The position numbers were made by a program, and so were the translations under genes. Below, in pieces: positions 15,434-28,702 of a stretch of DNA of 64,000 bases. Within the stretch, counting starts at the first letter, position 1. Every line of letters begins with the position of its first letter. Below the pieces are notes generated by a model. The model worked only from the letters and a program-made list of their open reading frames with translations, had not been told where the DNA came from and ran no database searches. This stretch comes from Cinclus cinclus (Eukaryota > Chordata > Aves > Passeriformes > Cinclidae): assembly GCF_963662255.1 (NCBI RefSeq), contig NW_026912133.1, forward strand, positions 17,001-81,000, read 5' to 3'.

Positions 15434-18400
15434 TAGAAGCAAGGATCTATTATGTCACCATGGAGGCCAAGAATCAAATGATTCATTGTGACATCAAGTG
15501 GCCTAAAATGGCATGGAATGCATTGTGACACCACAGAGGTTAAGAGAAGCAAGGATCCATTGTGACCCAATGGAGGCTAATAATCCCAGGATCCCATTTG
15601 ACACCAGGGGGCGTTAAAGGGCCAGGGATGAATTGTGAAAGCATGGGGCCCAATTAAAACCTGGTACAATTATGCCACCATGGAGGCCAAAAATCAAATG
15701 ATTCATTGTGACATCAAGTGGCCTAAAAGGGCATGGGATGCATTGTGACACCACAGGGGCTAAGAGAAGCAAGGAACCATTGTGACCCAAGGCAGGCTAA
15801 CAATCTTAGAATCCCTTTTGACACCAGGGTGTGCAAAAGGACCACGGATGAATTGTGACAGCATGGGGACCCAATAGAAACTAGGAACTATTATGACACC
15901 ATGGAGGCCAAGAATCAAATGATTCATTGTGACATCAAGTTGCCTAAAATGGCATGGAATGCATTGTGACACCACAGAGGTTAAGAGAAGCAAGGATCCA
16001 TTGTGACCCAATGCAGGCTAACAATCTAATGATCCATTGTGACACCACGGGTTGCAATAGGGCCAGGGATGAATTCTGACAGCATGGGGACCTATAGAAG
16101 CAAGGAACCATTATGACACCATGAAGGCCAAGAATCAAATGGTTCATTGTAAGACCAAATGGCCTAAAAGGGCTTGGAATGCATTGTGACACCACAGAGG
16201 TTAAGAGAAGCAAGGAACCATTGTGACCCAATGCAGGCTAACAATCTAATGATCCATTGTGACACCAGGGGTTGCAATAGGGCCAGGGATGAATTGTGAA
16301 AGCATGGGGCACAATAAAAACATGGAAATATTATGACACAATAGAGGCCAAGACTCAAATGATTCATTGTAACACCAAGTGGCCTAAAAGGGCATGGGAT
16401 GCATTGTGACACCACAGGGGCTAAGAGAAGCAAGGAACCATTGTGACCCAATGCAGGCTAACAATCTAATGATCCCTTGTGACACCAGGGGGCCTAAAAT
16501 GGCCAGGGATGGATTGTTACAGCACGGGGACCAATAGAAGCAAGGATCTATTATGTCACCATGGAGGCCAAGAATCAAATCATTCATTGTTACATCAAGT
16601 CATGCCTAAAAGGGCATGGGATGCATTGTGACACCACAGGGGTTAAGAGAAGCAAGGATCCATTGTGACCCAATGGAGGCTAATAATCCCAGGATCCCAT
16701 TTGACACCAGGGGGCGTAAAAGGGCCAGGGATGAATTGTGACAGCATGGGGCCCAATAGAAACAAGGAACCATTATGACACCATGGAGGCCAAGAATCAA
16801 ATGATTCATTGTGACATCAAGTGGCCTAAAAGGGCATGGGATGCATTGTGACACCACAGAGGTTAAGAGAAGCAAGGAACCATTGTTACCCAATGGAGGC
16901 TAACAATCTAATGGTCCCTTGTGACACCAATGGGCCTAAAAGGGCCAGGGATGAATTGTGAAAGCATGGGGCCCAATTAAAACCTGGTACAATTACGCCA
17001 CCATGTAGGTCAAAAATCAAATCATTCATTCTGACATCAAGTGGCCTAAAAGGGCATGGGATGCATTGAGACACCACAGGGGCTAAGAGAAGCAAGGAAC
17101 CATTGTGACCCAAGGCAGGCTAAGAATCTTAGAATCCCTTTTGACAGCAGGGGGCGCAAAAGGACCACGGATGAACTGTGACAGCATGGGGACCTATAGA
17201 AGCAAGGAACCATTATGACACCATGAAGGCCAAGAATCAAATGGTTCATTGTAAGACCAAGTGGCCTAAAAGGGCTTGGAATGCATTGTGACACCACAGA
17301 GGTTAAGAGAAGCAAGGAACCATTGTGACCCAAGGCAGGCTAACAATCTTAGAATCCCTTTTGACACCAGGGGGCGTTAAAGGGCCAGGGATGAATTCTG
17401 AAAGCATGGGGCCCAATTAAAACCTGGTACAATTATGCCACCATGGAGGCCAAAAATCAAATGATTCATTGTGACATCAAGTGGCCTAAAAGGGCATGGG
17501 ATGCATTGTGACACCACAGGGGTTAAGAGAAGCAAGGAACCATTGTGACCCAATGCAGGCTAACAATCTTAGAATCCCTTTTGACACCAGAGGGCGCAAA
17601 AGGACCACGGATGAACTCTGACAGCATGGGGCCCAATAAAAACAAGGAACTATTATGACACCATGGAGGCCAAGAATCAAATGATTCATTGTGACATCAA
17701 GTGGCCTAAAATGGCATGGAATGCATTGTGACACCACAGGGGTTAAGAGAAGCAAGGAACCATTGTGACCCAAGGCAGGCTAACAATCTTAGAATCCCTT
17801 TTGACACCAGGGTGTGCAAAAGGACCACGGATGAATTGTGACAGCATGGGGCCCAATAGAAACTAGGAACTATTATGACACCATGGAGGCCAAGAATCAA
17901 ATGATTCATTGTGACATCAAGTTGCCTAAAATGGCATGGAATGCATTGTGACACCACAGAGGTTAAGAGAAGCAAGGATTCATTGTGACCCAATGGAGGC
18001 TAATAATCCCAGGATCCCATTTGACACCAGGGGGAGTAAAAGGGCCAGGGATGAATTGTGACAGCATGGGGCCCAATAGAAACAAGGAACCATTATGACA
18101 CCATGGAGGCCAAGAATCAAATGATTCATTGTGGCATCAAGTGGCCTAAAATGGCATGGAATGCATTGTGACACCACAGGGGTTAAGAGAAGCAAGGAAC
18201 CATTGTGACCCAAGGCAGGCTAACAATCTTAGAATCCCTTTTGACAGCAGGGGGCGCAAAAGGACCACAGATGAACTCTGACCCCATGGGGCCCAATAGA
18301 AACAAGGAACTATTATGACACCATGGAGGCCAAGATTCAAATGATTCATTGTGACATCAAGTGGCCTAAAATGGCATGGAATGCATTGTGACACCACAGA

Positions 18401-19545
18401 GGTTAAGAGAAGCAAAGAACCATTGTTACCCAATGGAGGCTAACAATCTAATGGTCCATTGTGACACCAATGGGCCTAAAAGGGCCAGGGATGTATTGTG
18501 AAAGCATGGGGCCCAATTAAAACCTGGTACAATTATGCCACCATGTAGGCCAAAAATCAAATGATTCATTGTGACATCAAGTGGCCTAAAAATGGCATGG
18601 AATGCATTGTGACACCACAGAGGTTAAGAGAAGCAAGGATCCATTGTGACCCAATGGAGGCCAATAATCCCAGGATCCCATTTGACACCAGGGGGCGTTA
18701 AAGGGCCAGGTATGAATTCTGAAAGCATGGGGCCCAATTAAAACCTGGTACAATTATGCCACCATGGAGGCCAAAAATCAAATGATTCATTGTGACATCA
18801 AGTGGCCTAAAAGGGCATGGGATGCATTGTGACACCACAGGGGTTAAGAGAAGCAAGGAACCATTGTGACCCAATGCAGGCTAACCATCTTAGAATCACT
18901 TTTGACACCAGGGGGCGCAAAAGGACCACGGATGAACTCTGACAGTATGGGGACCTATAGAAGGAAGGAACCATTATGACACCATGAGGGCCAAGAATCA
19001 AATGGTTCATTGTATGACCAAGTGGCCTAAAAGGGCTTGGAATGCATTGTGACACCACAGGGGTTAAGAGAAACAAGGAACCATTGTGACCCAATGCAGG
19101 CTAACAATCTTAGAATCGCTTTTGACACCAGGGGGCGCAAAAGGACAACGGATGAACTGTGACAGCATGGGGACCTATAGAAGCAAGGATCTATTATGTC
19201 ACCATGGAGGCCAAGAATCAAATGATTCATTGTGACATCAAGTGGCCTAAAATGGCATGGAATGCATTGTGACACCACAGAGGTTAAGAGAAGCAAGGAT
19301 CCATTGTGACCCAATGGAGGCTAATAATCCCAGGATCCCATTTGACACCAGGGGGCGTTAAAGGGCCAGGGATGAATTGTGAAAGCATGGGGCCCAATTA
19401 AAACCTGGTACAATTATGCCACCATGGAGGCCAAAAATCAAATGATTCATTGTGACATCAAGTGGCCTAAAAGGGCATGGGATGCATTGTGACACCACAG
19501 GGGCTAAGAGAAGCAAGGAACCATTGTGACCCAAGGCAGGCTAAC
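15434..19545. repeat. HOR-A copy 3 (partial)
   Basis: Monomers follow copy 2 at a spacing of 6,605 bp up to about 17,300 and 6,825 bp after the extra monomer (11,321 pairs with 18,146; 12,202 with 19,027). The match ends near 19,545. The expected GGGGGCGC at that phase is replaced by GGGTGTGC, the sequence found eight monomers earlier in the HOR. Confidence 0.88.
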
Positions 19546-20180
19546 AATCTTAGAATCCCTTTTGACACCAGGGTGTGCAAAAGGACCACGGATGAATTGT
19601 GACAGCATGGGGCCCAATAGAAACTAGGAACTATTATGACACCATGGAGGCCAAGAATCAAATGATTCATTGTGACATCAAGTTGCCTAAAATGGCATGG
19701 AATGCATTGTGACACCACAGAGGTTAAGAGAAGCAAGGATCCATTGTGACCCAATGGAGGCTAATAATCCCAGGATCCCATTTGACACCAGGGGGCGTAA
19801 AAGGGCCAGGGATGAATTGTGACAGCATGGGGCCCAATAGAAACAAGGAACCATTATGACACCATGGAGGCCAAGAATCAAATGATTCATTGTGACATCA
19901 AGTGGCCTAAAATGGCATGGAATGCATTGTGACACCACAGGGGTTAAGAGAAGCAAGGAACCATTGTGACCCAAGGCAGGCTAACAATCTTAGAATCCCT
20001 TTTGACAGCAGGGGGCGCAAAAGGACCACAGATGAACTCTGACAGCATGGGGCCCAATAGAAACAAGGAACTATTATGACACCATGGAGGCCAAGATTCA
20101 AATGATTCATTGTGACATCAAGTGGCCTAAAATGGCATGGAATGCATTGTGACACCACAGAGGTTAAGAGAAGCAAAGAA
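19546..20180. repeat. Register-shifted HOR-A segment
   Basis: From about 19,545 the sequence matches the phase at 10,881-11,600 rather than the expected phase at 12,642. This is a step back of about 1,761 bp, or eight monomers. It leads directly into the 5-mer HOR-B. The breakpoint falls inside homologous sequence, so its exact base cannot be fixed. Confidence 0.75.
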
Positions 20181-21279
20181 CCATTGTTACCCAATGGAGG
20201 CTAACAATCTAATGGTCCATTGTGACACCAATGGGCCTAAAAGGGCCAGGGATGTATTGTGAAAGCATGGGGCCCAATTAAAACCTGGTACAATTATGCC
20301 ACCATGTAGGCCAAAAATCAAATGATTCATTGTGACATCAAGTGGCCTAAAAGGGCATGGGATGCATTGTGATACCACAGGGGTTAAGAGAAGCAAGGAA
20401 CCGTTGTGACCCAAGGCAGGCTAACAATCTTAGAATCCCTTTTGACACCAGGGGGCGCACAAGGACCACAGATGAACTGTGACAGCATGGGGACCTATAG
20501 AAGCAAGGAACCATTATGACACCATGAAGGCCAAGAATCAAATGGTTCATTGTAAGACCAAGTGGCCTAAAAGGGCTTGGAATGCATTGTGACACCACAG
20601 AGGTTAAGAGAAGCAAGCAACCATTGTGACCCAATGCAGGCTAACAATCTAATGATCCATTGTGACTCCAGGGGATGCAATAGGGCCACGGATGAATTGT
20701 GAAAGCATGGGGCACAATAAAAACATGGAAATATTATGACACAATAGAGACCAAGACTCAAATGATTCATTGCAACACCAAGTGGCCTAAAAGGGCATGG
20801 GATGCATTGTGACACCACGGGGCTAAGAGAAGCAAGGAACCATTGTGACCCAATGGAGGCTAACAATCTAATGGTCCCTTGTGACACCAGGGGGCGTAAA
20901 AGGGCCAGGGATGAATTGTGAAAGCATGGGGCCCAATTAAAACCTGGTACAATTATGCCACCATGGAGGCCAAAAATCAAATGATTCATTGTGACATCAA
21001 GTGGCCTAAAAGGGCATGGGATGCATTGTGACACCACAGGGGTTAAGAGAAGCAAGGATCCATTGTGACCCAATGGAGGCTAATAATCCCAGGATCCCAT
21101 TTGACACCAGGGGGCGTAAAAGGTCCAGGGATGAATTGTGACAGCATGGGGCCCAATAGAAACAAGGAACCATTATGACACCATGGAGGCCAAGAATCAA
21201 ATGATTCATTGTGACATCAAGTGGCCTAAAAGGGCATGGAATGCATTGTGACACCACAGAGGTTAAGAGAAGCAAGGAA
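20181..21279. repeat. HOR-B copy 1 (5-mer, 1,099 bp)
   Basis: Positions 20,187, 20,347, 20,567 and 21,006 each recur exactly 1,099 bp later. The length is five monomers less one base. The missing base is an A near 20,817 (CACCACGGGGC instead of CACCACAGGGGC), and it is present as a deletion in both copies. It makes one monomer 219 bp, a multiple of three. Confidence 0.87.
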
Positions 21280-22378
21280 CCATTGTTACCCAATGGAGGC
21301 TAACAATCTAATGGTCCATTGTGACACCAATGGGCCTAAAAGGGCCAGGGATGTATTGTGAAAGCATGGGGCCCAATTAAAACCTGGTACAATTATGCCA
21401 CCATGGAGGCCAAAAATCAAATGATTCATTGTGACATCAAGTGGCCTAAAAGGGCATGGGATGCATTGTGATACCACAGGGGTTAAGAGAAGCAAGGAAC
21501 CATTGTGACCCAAGGCAGGCTAACAATCTTAGAATCACTTTTGACACCTGGTGGCTCACAAGGACCACAGATGAACTGTGACAGCATGGGGACCTATAGA
21601 AGCAAGGAACCATTATGACACCATGAAGGCCAAGAATCAAATGGTTCATTGTAAGACCAAGTGGCCTAAACGGGCTTGGAATGCATTGTGACACCACAGA
21701 GGTTAAGAGAAGCAAGCAACCATTGTGACCCAATGCAGGCTAACAATCTAATGATCCATTGGGACACCAGGGGATGCAATAGGGCCACGGATGAATTGTG
21801 AAAGCATGGGGCACAATAAAAACATGGAAATATTATGACACAATAGAGACCAAGACTCAAATGATTCATTGCAACACCAAGTGGCCTAAAAGGGCATGGG
21901 ATGCATTGTGACACCACGGGGCTAAGAGAAGCAAGGAACCATTGTGACCCAATGGAGGCTAACAATCTAATGGTCCCTTGTGACACCAGGGGGCGTAAAA
22001 GGGCCAGGGATGAATTGTGAAAGCATGGGGCCCAATTAAAACCTGGTACAATTATGCCACCATGGAGGCCAAAAATCAAATGATTCATTGTGACATCAAG
22101 TGGCCTAAAAGGGCATGGGATGCATTGTGACACCACAGGGGTTAAGAGAAGCAAGGATACATTGTGACCCAATGGAGGCTAATAATCCCAGGATCCCATT
22201 TGACACCAGGGGGCGTAAAAGGGCCAGGGATGAATTGTGACAGCATGGGGCCCAATAGAAACAAGGAACCATTATGACACCATGGAGGCCAAGAATCAAA
22301 TGATTCATTGTGACATCAAGTGGCCTAAAAGGGCATGGGATGCATTGTGACACCACAGGGGTTAAGAGAAGCAAGGAA
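21280..22378. repeat. HOR-B copy 2 (5-mer, 1,099 bp)
   Basis: This is the second copy, with the same one-base deletion near 21,917. It differs from copy 1 at several places, for example CACCTGGTGGCTCAC near 21,545 where copy 1 has CACCAGGGGGCGCAC. Similarity to the 5-mer ends near 22,400, where GGTCCATTGTG becomes GGTCCCTTGTG. Confidence 0.85.
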
Positions 22379-23853
22379 CCATTGTTACCCAATGGAGGCT
22401 AACAATCTAATGGTCCCTTGTGACACCAATGGGCCTAAAAGGGCCAGGGATGAATTGTGAAAGCATGGGGCCCAATTAAAACCTGGTACAATTATGCCAC
22501 CATGGAGGCCAAAAATGAAATGATTCATTGTGACATCAAGTGGCCTAAAAGGGCATGGGATGCATTGTGACACCACAGGGGTTAAGAGAAGCAAGGAACC
22601 ATTGTGACCCAAGGCAGGCTAACAATCTTAGAATCCCTTTTGACACCAGGGGGCGAAAAAGGACCACAGATGAACTCTGACAGCATGGGGCCCAATAGAA
22701 ACAAGGAACTATTATGACACCATGGAGGCCAAGATTCAAATGATCCATTGTGACATCAAGTGGCCTAAAAATGGCATGGAATGCATTGTGACACCACAGA
22801 GGTTAAGAGAAGCAAAGAACCATTGTTACCCAATGGAGGCTAACAATCTAATGGTCCATTGTGACACCAATGGGCCTAAAAGGGCCAGGGATGTATTGTG
22901 AAAGCATGGGGCCCAATTAAAACCTGGTACAATTATGCCACCATGTAGGCCAAGAATCAAATGGTTCATTGTAAGACCAAGTGGCCTAAAAGGGCTTGGA
23001 ATGCATTGTGACACCACAGAGGTTAAGAGAAGCAAGCAACCATTGTGACCCAATGCAGGCTAACAATCTAATGATTCATTGTGACACCAGGGGATGCAAT
23101 AGGGCCACGGATGAATTGTGAAAGCATGGGGCACAATAAAAACATGGAAATATTATGACACTATAGAGGCCAAGACTCAAATGATTCATTGCAACACCAA
23201 GTGGCCTAAAAGGGCATGGGATGCATTGTGACACCACGGGGCTAAGAGAAGCAAGGAACCATTGTGACCCAATGGAGGCTAATAATCCCAGGATCCCATT
23301 TGACACCAGGGGGCGTAAAAGGGCCAGGGATGAATTGTGACAGCATGGGGCCCAATAGAAACAAGGAACCATTATGACACCATGGAGGCCAAGAATCAAA
23401 TGATTCATTGTGACATCAAGTGGCCTAAAAGGGCATGGGATGCATTGTGACACCACAGAGGTTAAGAGAAGCAAGGAACCATTGTTACCCAATGGAGGCT
23501 AACAATCTAATGGTCCCTTGTGACACCAATGGGCCTAAAAGGGCCAGGGATGAATTGTGAAAGCATGGGGCCCAATTAAAACCTGGTACAATTATGCCAC
23601 CATGGAGGCCAAAAATCAAATGATTCATTGTGACATCAAGTCATGCCTAAAAGGGCATGGGATGCATTGTGACAGCACAGGGGTTAAGAGAAGCAAGGAT
23701 CCATTGTGACCCAATGGAGGCTAATAATCCCAGGATCCCATTTGACACCAGGGGGCGTAAAACGGCCAGGGATGAATTGTGACAGCATGGGGCCCAATAG
23801 AAACAAGGAACCATTATGCCACCATGGAGGCCAAGAATCAAATGATTCATTGT
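22379..23853. repeat. Scrambled segment with a chimeric monomer
   Basis: No larger period covers this stretch. It holds fragments of HOR-B in changed order. Near 22,948 the front of one monomer class (ending CCACCATGTAGGCC) is joined to the back of another (AAGAATCAAATGG followed by ATTGTAAGACC). The 220-bp grid is kept, so the join is an in-register recombination between two different monomers. The one-base deletion of HOR-B also recurs here, near 23,237. Confidence 0.75.
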
Positions 23854-26495
23854 GACATGAAGTCATGCCTAAAAGGGCATGGGATGCATTGTGACACCAC
23901 AGGGGCTAAGAGAAGCAAGGAACCATTGTGACCCAATGCAGGCTAACAATCTAATGATCCCTTGTGACACCAGGGGGCCTAAAATGACAAGGATGGATTG
24001 TTACAGCACGGGGACCAATAGAACACAGGATCTATTATGTCACCATGGAGGCCAAGAATGTAATGATTCATTGTGACATCAAGTCATGCCTAAAAGGGCA
24101 TGGGATGCATTGTGACACCACAGGGGTTAAGAGAAGCAAGGATCCATTGTGACCCAATGGAGGCTAATAATCCCAGGATCCCATTTGACACCACGGGGCG
24201 CAAAAGGGCCAGGGATGAATTGTGACAGCATGGGGCCCAATAGAAACAAGGAACCATTATGACACCATGGAGGCCAAGAATCAAATGATTCATTGTGACA
24301 TCAAGTGGCCTAAAATGGCATGGAATGCATTGTGACACCACAGAGGTTAAGAGAAGCAAGGAACCATTGTTACCCAATGGAGGCTAACAATCTAATGGTC
24401 CCTTGTGACACCAATGAACCTAAAAGGGCCAGGGATGAATTGTGAAAGCATGGGGCCCAATTAAAACCTGGTACAATTATGCCACCATGGAGGCCAAAAA
24501 TGAAATGATTCATTGTGACATCAAGTGGCCTAAAAGGGCATGGGATGCATTGTGACACCACAGGGGTTAAGAGAAGCAAGGAACCATTGTGACCCAATGC
24601 AGGCTAACAATCTTAGAATCCCTTTAGACACCAGGGGGCGCAAAAGGACCACGGATGAACTGTGACAGCATGGGGACCTATAGAAGCAAGGAACCATTAT
24701 GCCACCATGGAGGCCAAGAATCAAATGATTCATTGTGACATCAAGTGGCCTAAAAGGGCATGGGATGCATTGTGACACCACAGGGTTTAAGAGAAGCAAG
24801 GAACCATTGTGACCCAATGGAGGCTAATAATCCCAGGATCCCATTTGACACCAGGGGGCGTAAAAGGGCCAGCGTTGAATTGTGACAGCATGGGGCCCAA
24901 TAGAAACAAGGAACGATTATGACACCATGGAGGCCAAGAATCAAATGGTTCATTGTGGCATCAAGTGGCCTAAAAGGGCATGGGATGCATTGTGACACCA
25001 CAGGGGTTAAGAGAAGCAAGGAACCATTGTGACCCAAGGCAGGCTAACAATCTAATGATCCCTTTTGACACCAGGGGGCGCAAAAGGACCACGGATGAAC
25101 TGTGACAGCATGGGGACCTATAGAAGCAAGGAACCATTATGACACCATGAAGGCCAAGAATCAAATGGTTCATTGTAAGACCAAGTGGCCTAAAAGGGCT
25201 TGGAATGCATTGTGACACCACAGAGGTTAAGAGAAGCAAGGAACCATTGTGACCCAATGCAGGCTAACAATCAATGATCCCATTTGACACCAGGGGGCGT
25301 AAAAGGGCCAGGGATGAATTGTGACAGCATGGGGCCCAATAGAAACAAGGAACCATTATGACACCATGGATGCCAAGAATCAAATGATTCATTGTGACAT
25401 CAAGTGGCCTAAAATGGCATGGGATGCATTGTGACACCACAGAGGTTAAGAGAAGCAAGGAACCATTGTTACCCAATGGAGGCTAACAATCTAATGGTCC
25501 CTTGTGACACCAATGAGCCTAAAAGGGCCAGGGATGAATTGTGAAAGCATGGGGCCCAATTAAAACCCGGTACAATTATGCCACCATGGAGGCCAAAAAT
25601 GAAATGATTCATTGTGACATCAAGTGGCCTAAAAGGGCATGGGATGCATTGTGACACCACAGGGGTTAAGAGAAACAAGGAACCATTGTGACCCAATGCA
25701 TGCTAACAATCTAATGATCCATTGTGACACCAGGGATTGCAATAGGGCCACGGATGAATTGTGAAAGCATGGGGCACAATAAAAACATGGAAATATTATG
25801 ACACAATAGAGGCCAAGACTCAAATGATTCATTGTAACACCAAGTGGCCTAAAAGGGCATGGGATGCATTGTGACACCACAGGGGTTAAGAGAAGCAAGG
25901 ATCCATTGTGACCCAATGGAGGCTAATAATCCCAGGATCCCATTTGACACCAGGGGGCGTAAAAGGGCCAGCGTTGAATTGTGACAGCATGGGGCCCAAT
26001 AGAAACAAGGAACCATTATGACACCATGGAGGCCAAGAATCAAATGATTCATTGTGGCATCAAGTGGCCTAAAATGGCATGGAATGCATTGTGACACCAC
26101 AGGGGTTAAGAGAAGCAAGGATCCATTGTGACCCAATGGAGGCCTATAATATTAGAATCCCTTTTGACACCAGGGGGCGCAAAAGGACCACGGATGAACT
26201 GTGACAGCATGGGGACCTATAGAAGCAAGGAACCATTATGACACCATGAAGGCCAAGAATCAAATGATTCATTGTAAGACCAAGTGGCCTAAAAGGGCTT
26301 GGAATGCATTGTGACACCACAGAGGTTAAGAGAAGAAAGGAACCATTGTGACCCAAGGCAGGCTAAAAATCTAATGATCCCATTTGACACCAGGGGGCGT
26401 AAAAGGGCCAGGGATGAATTGTGACAGCATGGGGCCCAATAGAAACAAGGAACCATTATGACACCATGGACGCCAAGAATCAAATGATTCATTGT
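23854..26495. repeat. HOR-C copy 1 (12-mer, 2,642 bp)
   Basis: The copies start at the rare marker GACATGAAGTCATGCC, found at 23,854, 26,496 and 28,703. Monomers at 23,879, 24,090 and 24,370 recur 2,642 bp later. The length is twelve monomers plus 2 bp, which fits monomers carrying the 2-bp AAGTCATGCC insertion. Confidence 0.85.
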
Positions 26496-28702
26496 GACAT
26501 GAAGTCATGCCTAAAAGGGCATGGGATGCATTGTGACACCACAGGGGCTAAGAGAAGCAAGGAACCATTGTGACCCAATGCAGGCTAACAATCTAATGAT
26601 CCCTTGTGACACCAGGGGGCCTAAAATGCCAAGGATGGATTGTTACAGCACGGGGACCAATAGAACACAGGATCTATTATGTCACCATGGAGGCCAAGAA
26701 TGTAATGATTCATTGTGACATCAAGTCATGCCTAAAAGGGCATGGGATGCATTGTGACACCACAGGGGTTAAGAGAAGCAAGGATCCATTGTGACCCAAT
26801 GGAGGCTAATAATCCCAGGATCCCATTTGACACCACGGGGCGCAAAAGGGCCAGGGATGAATTGTGACAACATGGGGCCCAATAGAAACAAGGAACCATT
26901 ATGACACCATGGAGGCCAAGAATCAAATGATTCATTGTGACATCAAGTGGCCTAAAATGGCATGGAATGCATTGTGACACCACAGAGGTTAAGAGAAGCA
27001 AGGAACCATTGTTACCCAATGGAGGCTAACAATCTAATGGTCCCTTGTGACACCAATGAGCCTAAAAGGGCCAGGGATGAATTGTGAAAGCATGGGGCCC
27101 AATTAAAACCTGGTACAATTATGCCACCATGGAGGCCAAAAATGAAATGATTCATTGTGACATCAAGTGGCCTAAAAGGGCATGGGATGCATTGTGACAC
27201 CACAGGGGTTAAGAGAAGCAAGGAACCATTGTGACCCAATGCAGGCTAACAATCTTAGAATCCCTTTAGACACCAGGGGGCGCAAAACGACCACGGATGA
27301 ACTGTGACAGCATGGGGACCTATAGAAGCAAGGAACCATTATGCCACCATGGAGGCCAAGAATCAAATGATTCATTGTGACATCAAGTCATGCCTAAAAG
27401 GGCATGGGATGCATTGTGACACCACAGGGGTTAAGAGAAGCAAGGAACCATTGTGACCCAATGGAGGCTAATAATCCCAGGATCCCATTTGACACCAGGG
27501 GGCGTAAAAGGGCCAGGGATGAATTCTTACAGCATGGGGCCCAATAGAAACAAGGAACCATTATGACACCATGGAGGCCAAGAATCAAATGATTCATTGT
27601 GGCATCAAGTGGCCTAAAATGGCATGGAATGCATTGTGACACCACAGAGGTTAAGAGAAGCAAGGAACCATTGTTACCCAATGGAGGCTAACAATCTAAT
27701 GGTCCCTTGTGACACCAATGGGCCTAAAAGGGCCAGGGATGAATTGTGAAAGCATGGGGCCCAATTAAAACCTGGTACAATTATGCCACCATGTAGGCCA
27801 AAAATGAAATGATTCATTGTGACATCAAGTGGCCTAAAAGGGCTTGGAATGCATTGTGACACCACAGGGGTTAAGAGAAGCAAGGAACCATTGTGACCCA
27901 ATGCAGGCTAACAATCAAATGATCCATTGTGACACCAGGGGTTGCAATAGGGCCAGGGATGAATTGTGAAAGCATGGGGCACAATAAAAACATGGAAATA
28001 TTATGACACTATAGAGGCCACGACTCAAATGGTTCATTGTAACACCAAGTGGCCTAAAAGGGCATGGGATGCATTGTGACACCACAGAGGTTAAGAGAAG
28101 CAAGGAACCATTGTTACCCAATGGTGGCTAACAATCTAATGATCCCTTGTGACACCAGGGGGCCTAAAATGGCCAGAGATGGATTGTTACAGCACGGGGA
28201 CCAATAGAAGCAAGGATCTATTATGTCACCATGGAGGCCAAGAATCAAATGATTCATTGTGACATCAAGTCATGCCTAAAAGGGCATGGGATGCATTGTG
28301 ACACCACAGGGGTTAAGAGAAGCAAGGATCCATTGTGTCCCAATGGATGCTAATAATCCCAGGATCCCATTTGACACCAGGGGGCGTAAAAGGGCCAGGG
28401 ATGAATTGTGACAGCATGGGGCCCAATAGAAACAAGGAACCATTATGACACCATGAAGGCCAAGGATCAAATGGTTCATTGTAAGACCAAGTGGCCTAAA
28501 ATGGCTTGGAATGCATTGTGACACCACAGAGGTTAAGAGAAGCAAGGAACCATTGTGACCCAATGCAGGCTAACAATCTAATGATCCCATTTGACACCAG
28601 GGGGCGTAAAAGGGCCAGGGATGAATTGTGACAGCATGGGGCCCAATAGAAACAAGGAACCATTATGACACCATGGACGCCAAGAATCAAATGATTCATT
28701 GT
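26496..28702. repeat. HOR-C copy 2, shortened (about 10 monomers, 2,207 bp)
   Basis: It starts with the same marker as copy 1 and is nearly identical to it for the first several hundred bases, with ATGCCAAGG at 26,627 against ATGACAAGG in copy 1. The next marker is 2,207 bp on, so this copy is about two monomers shorter than copy 1. Confidence 0.8.
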
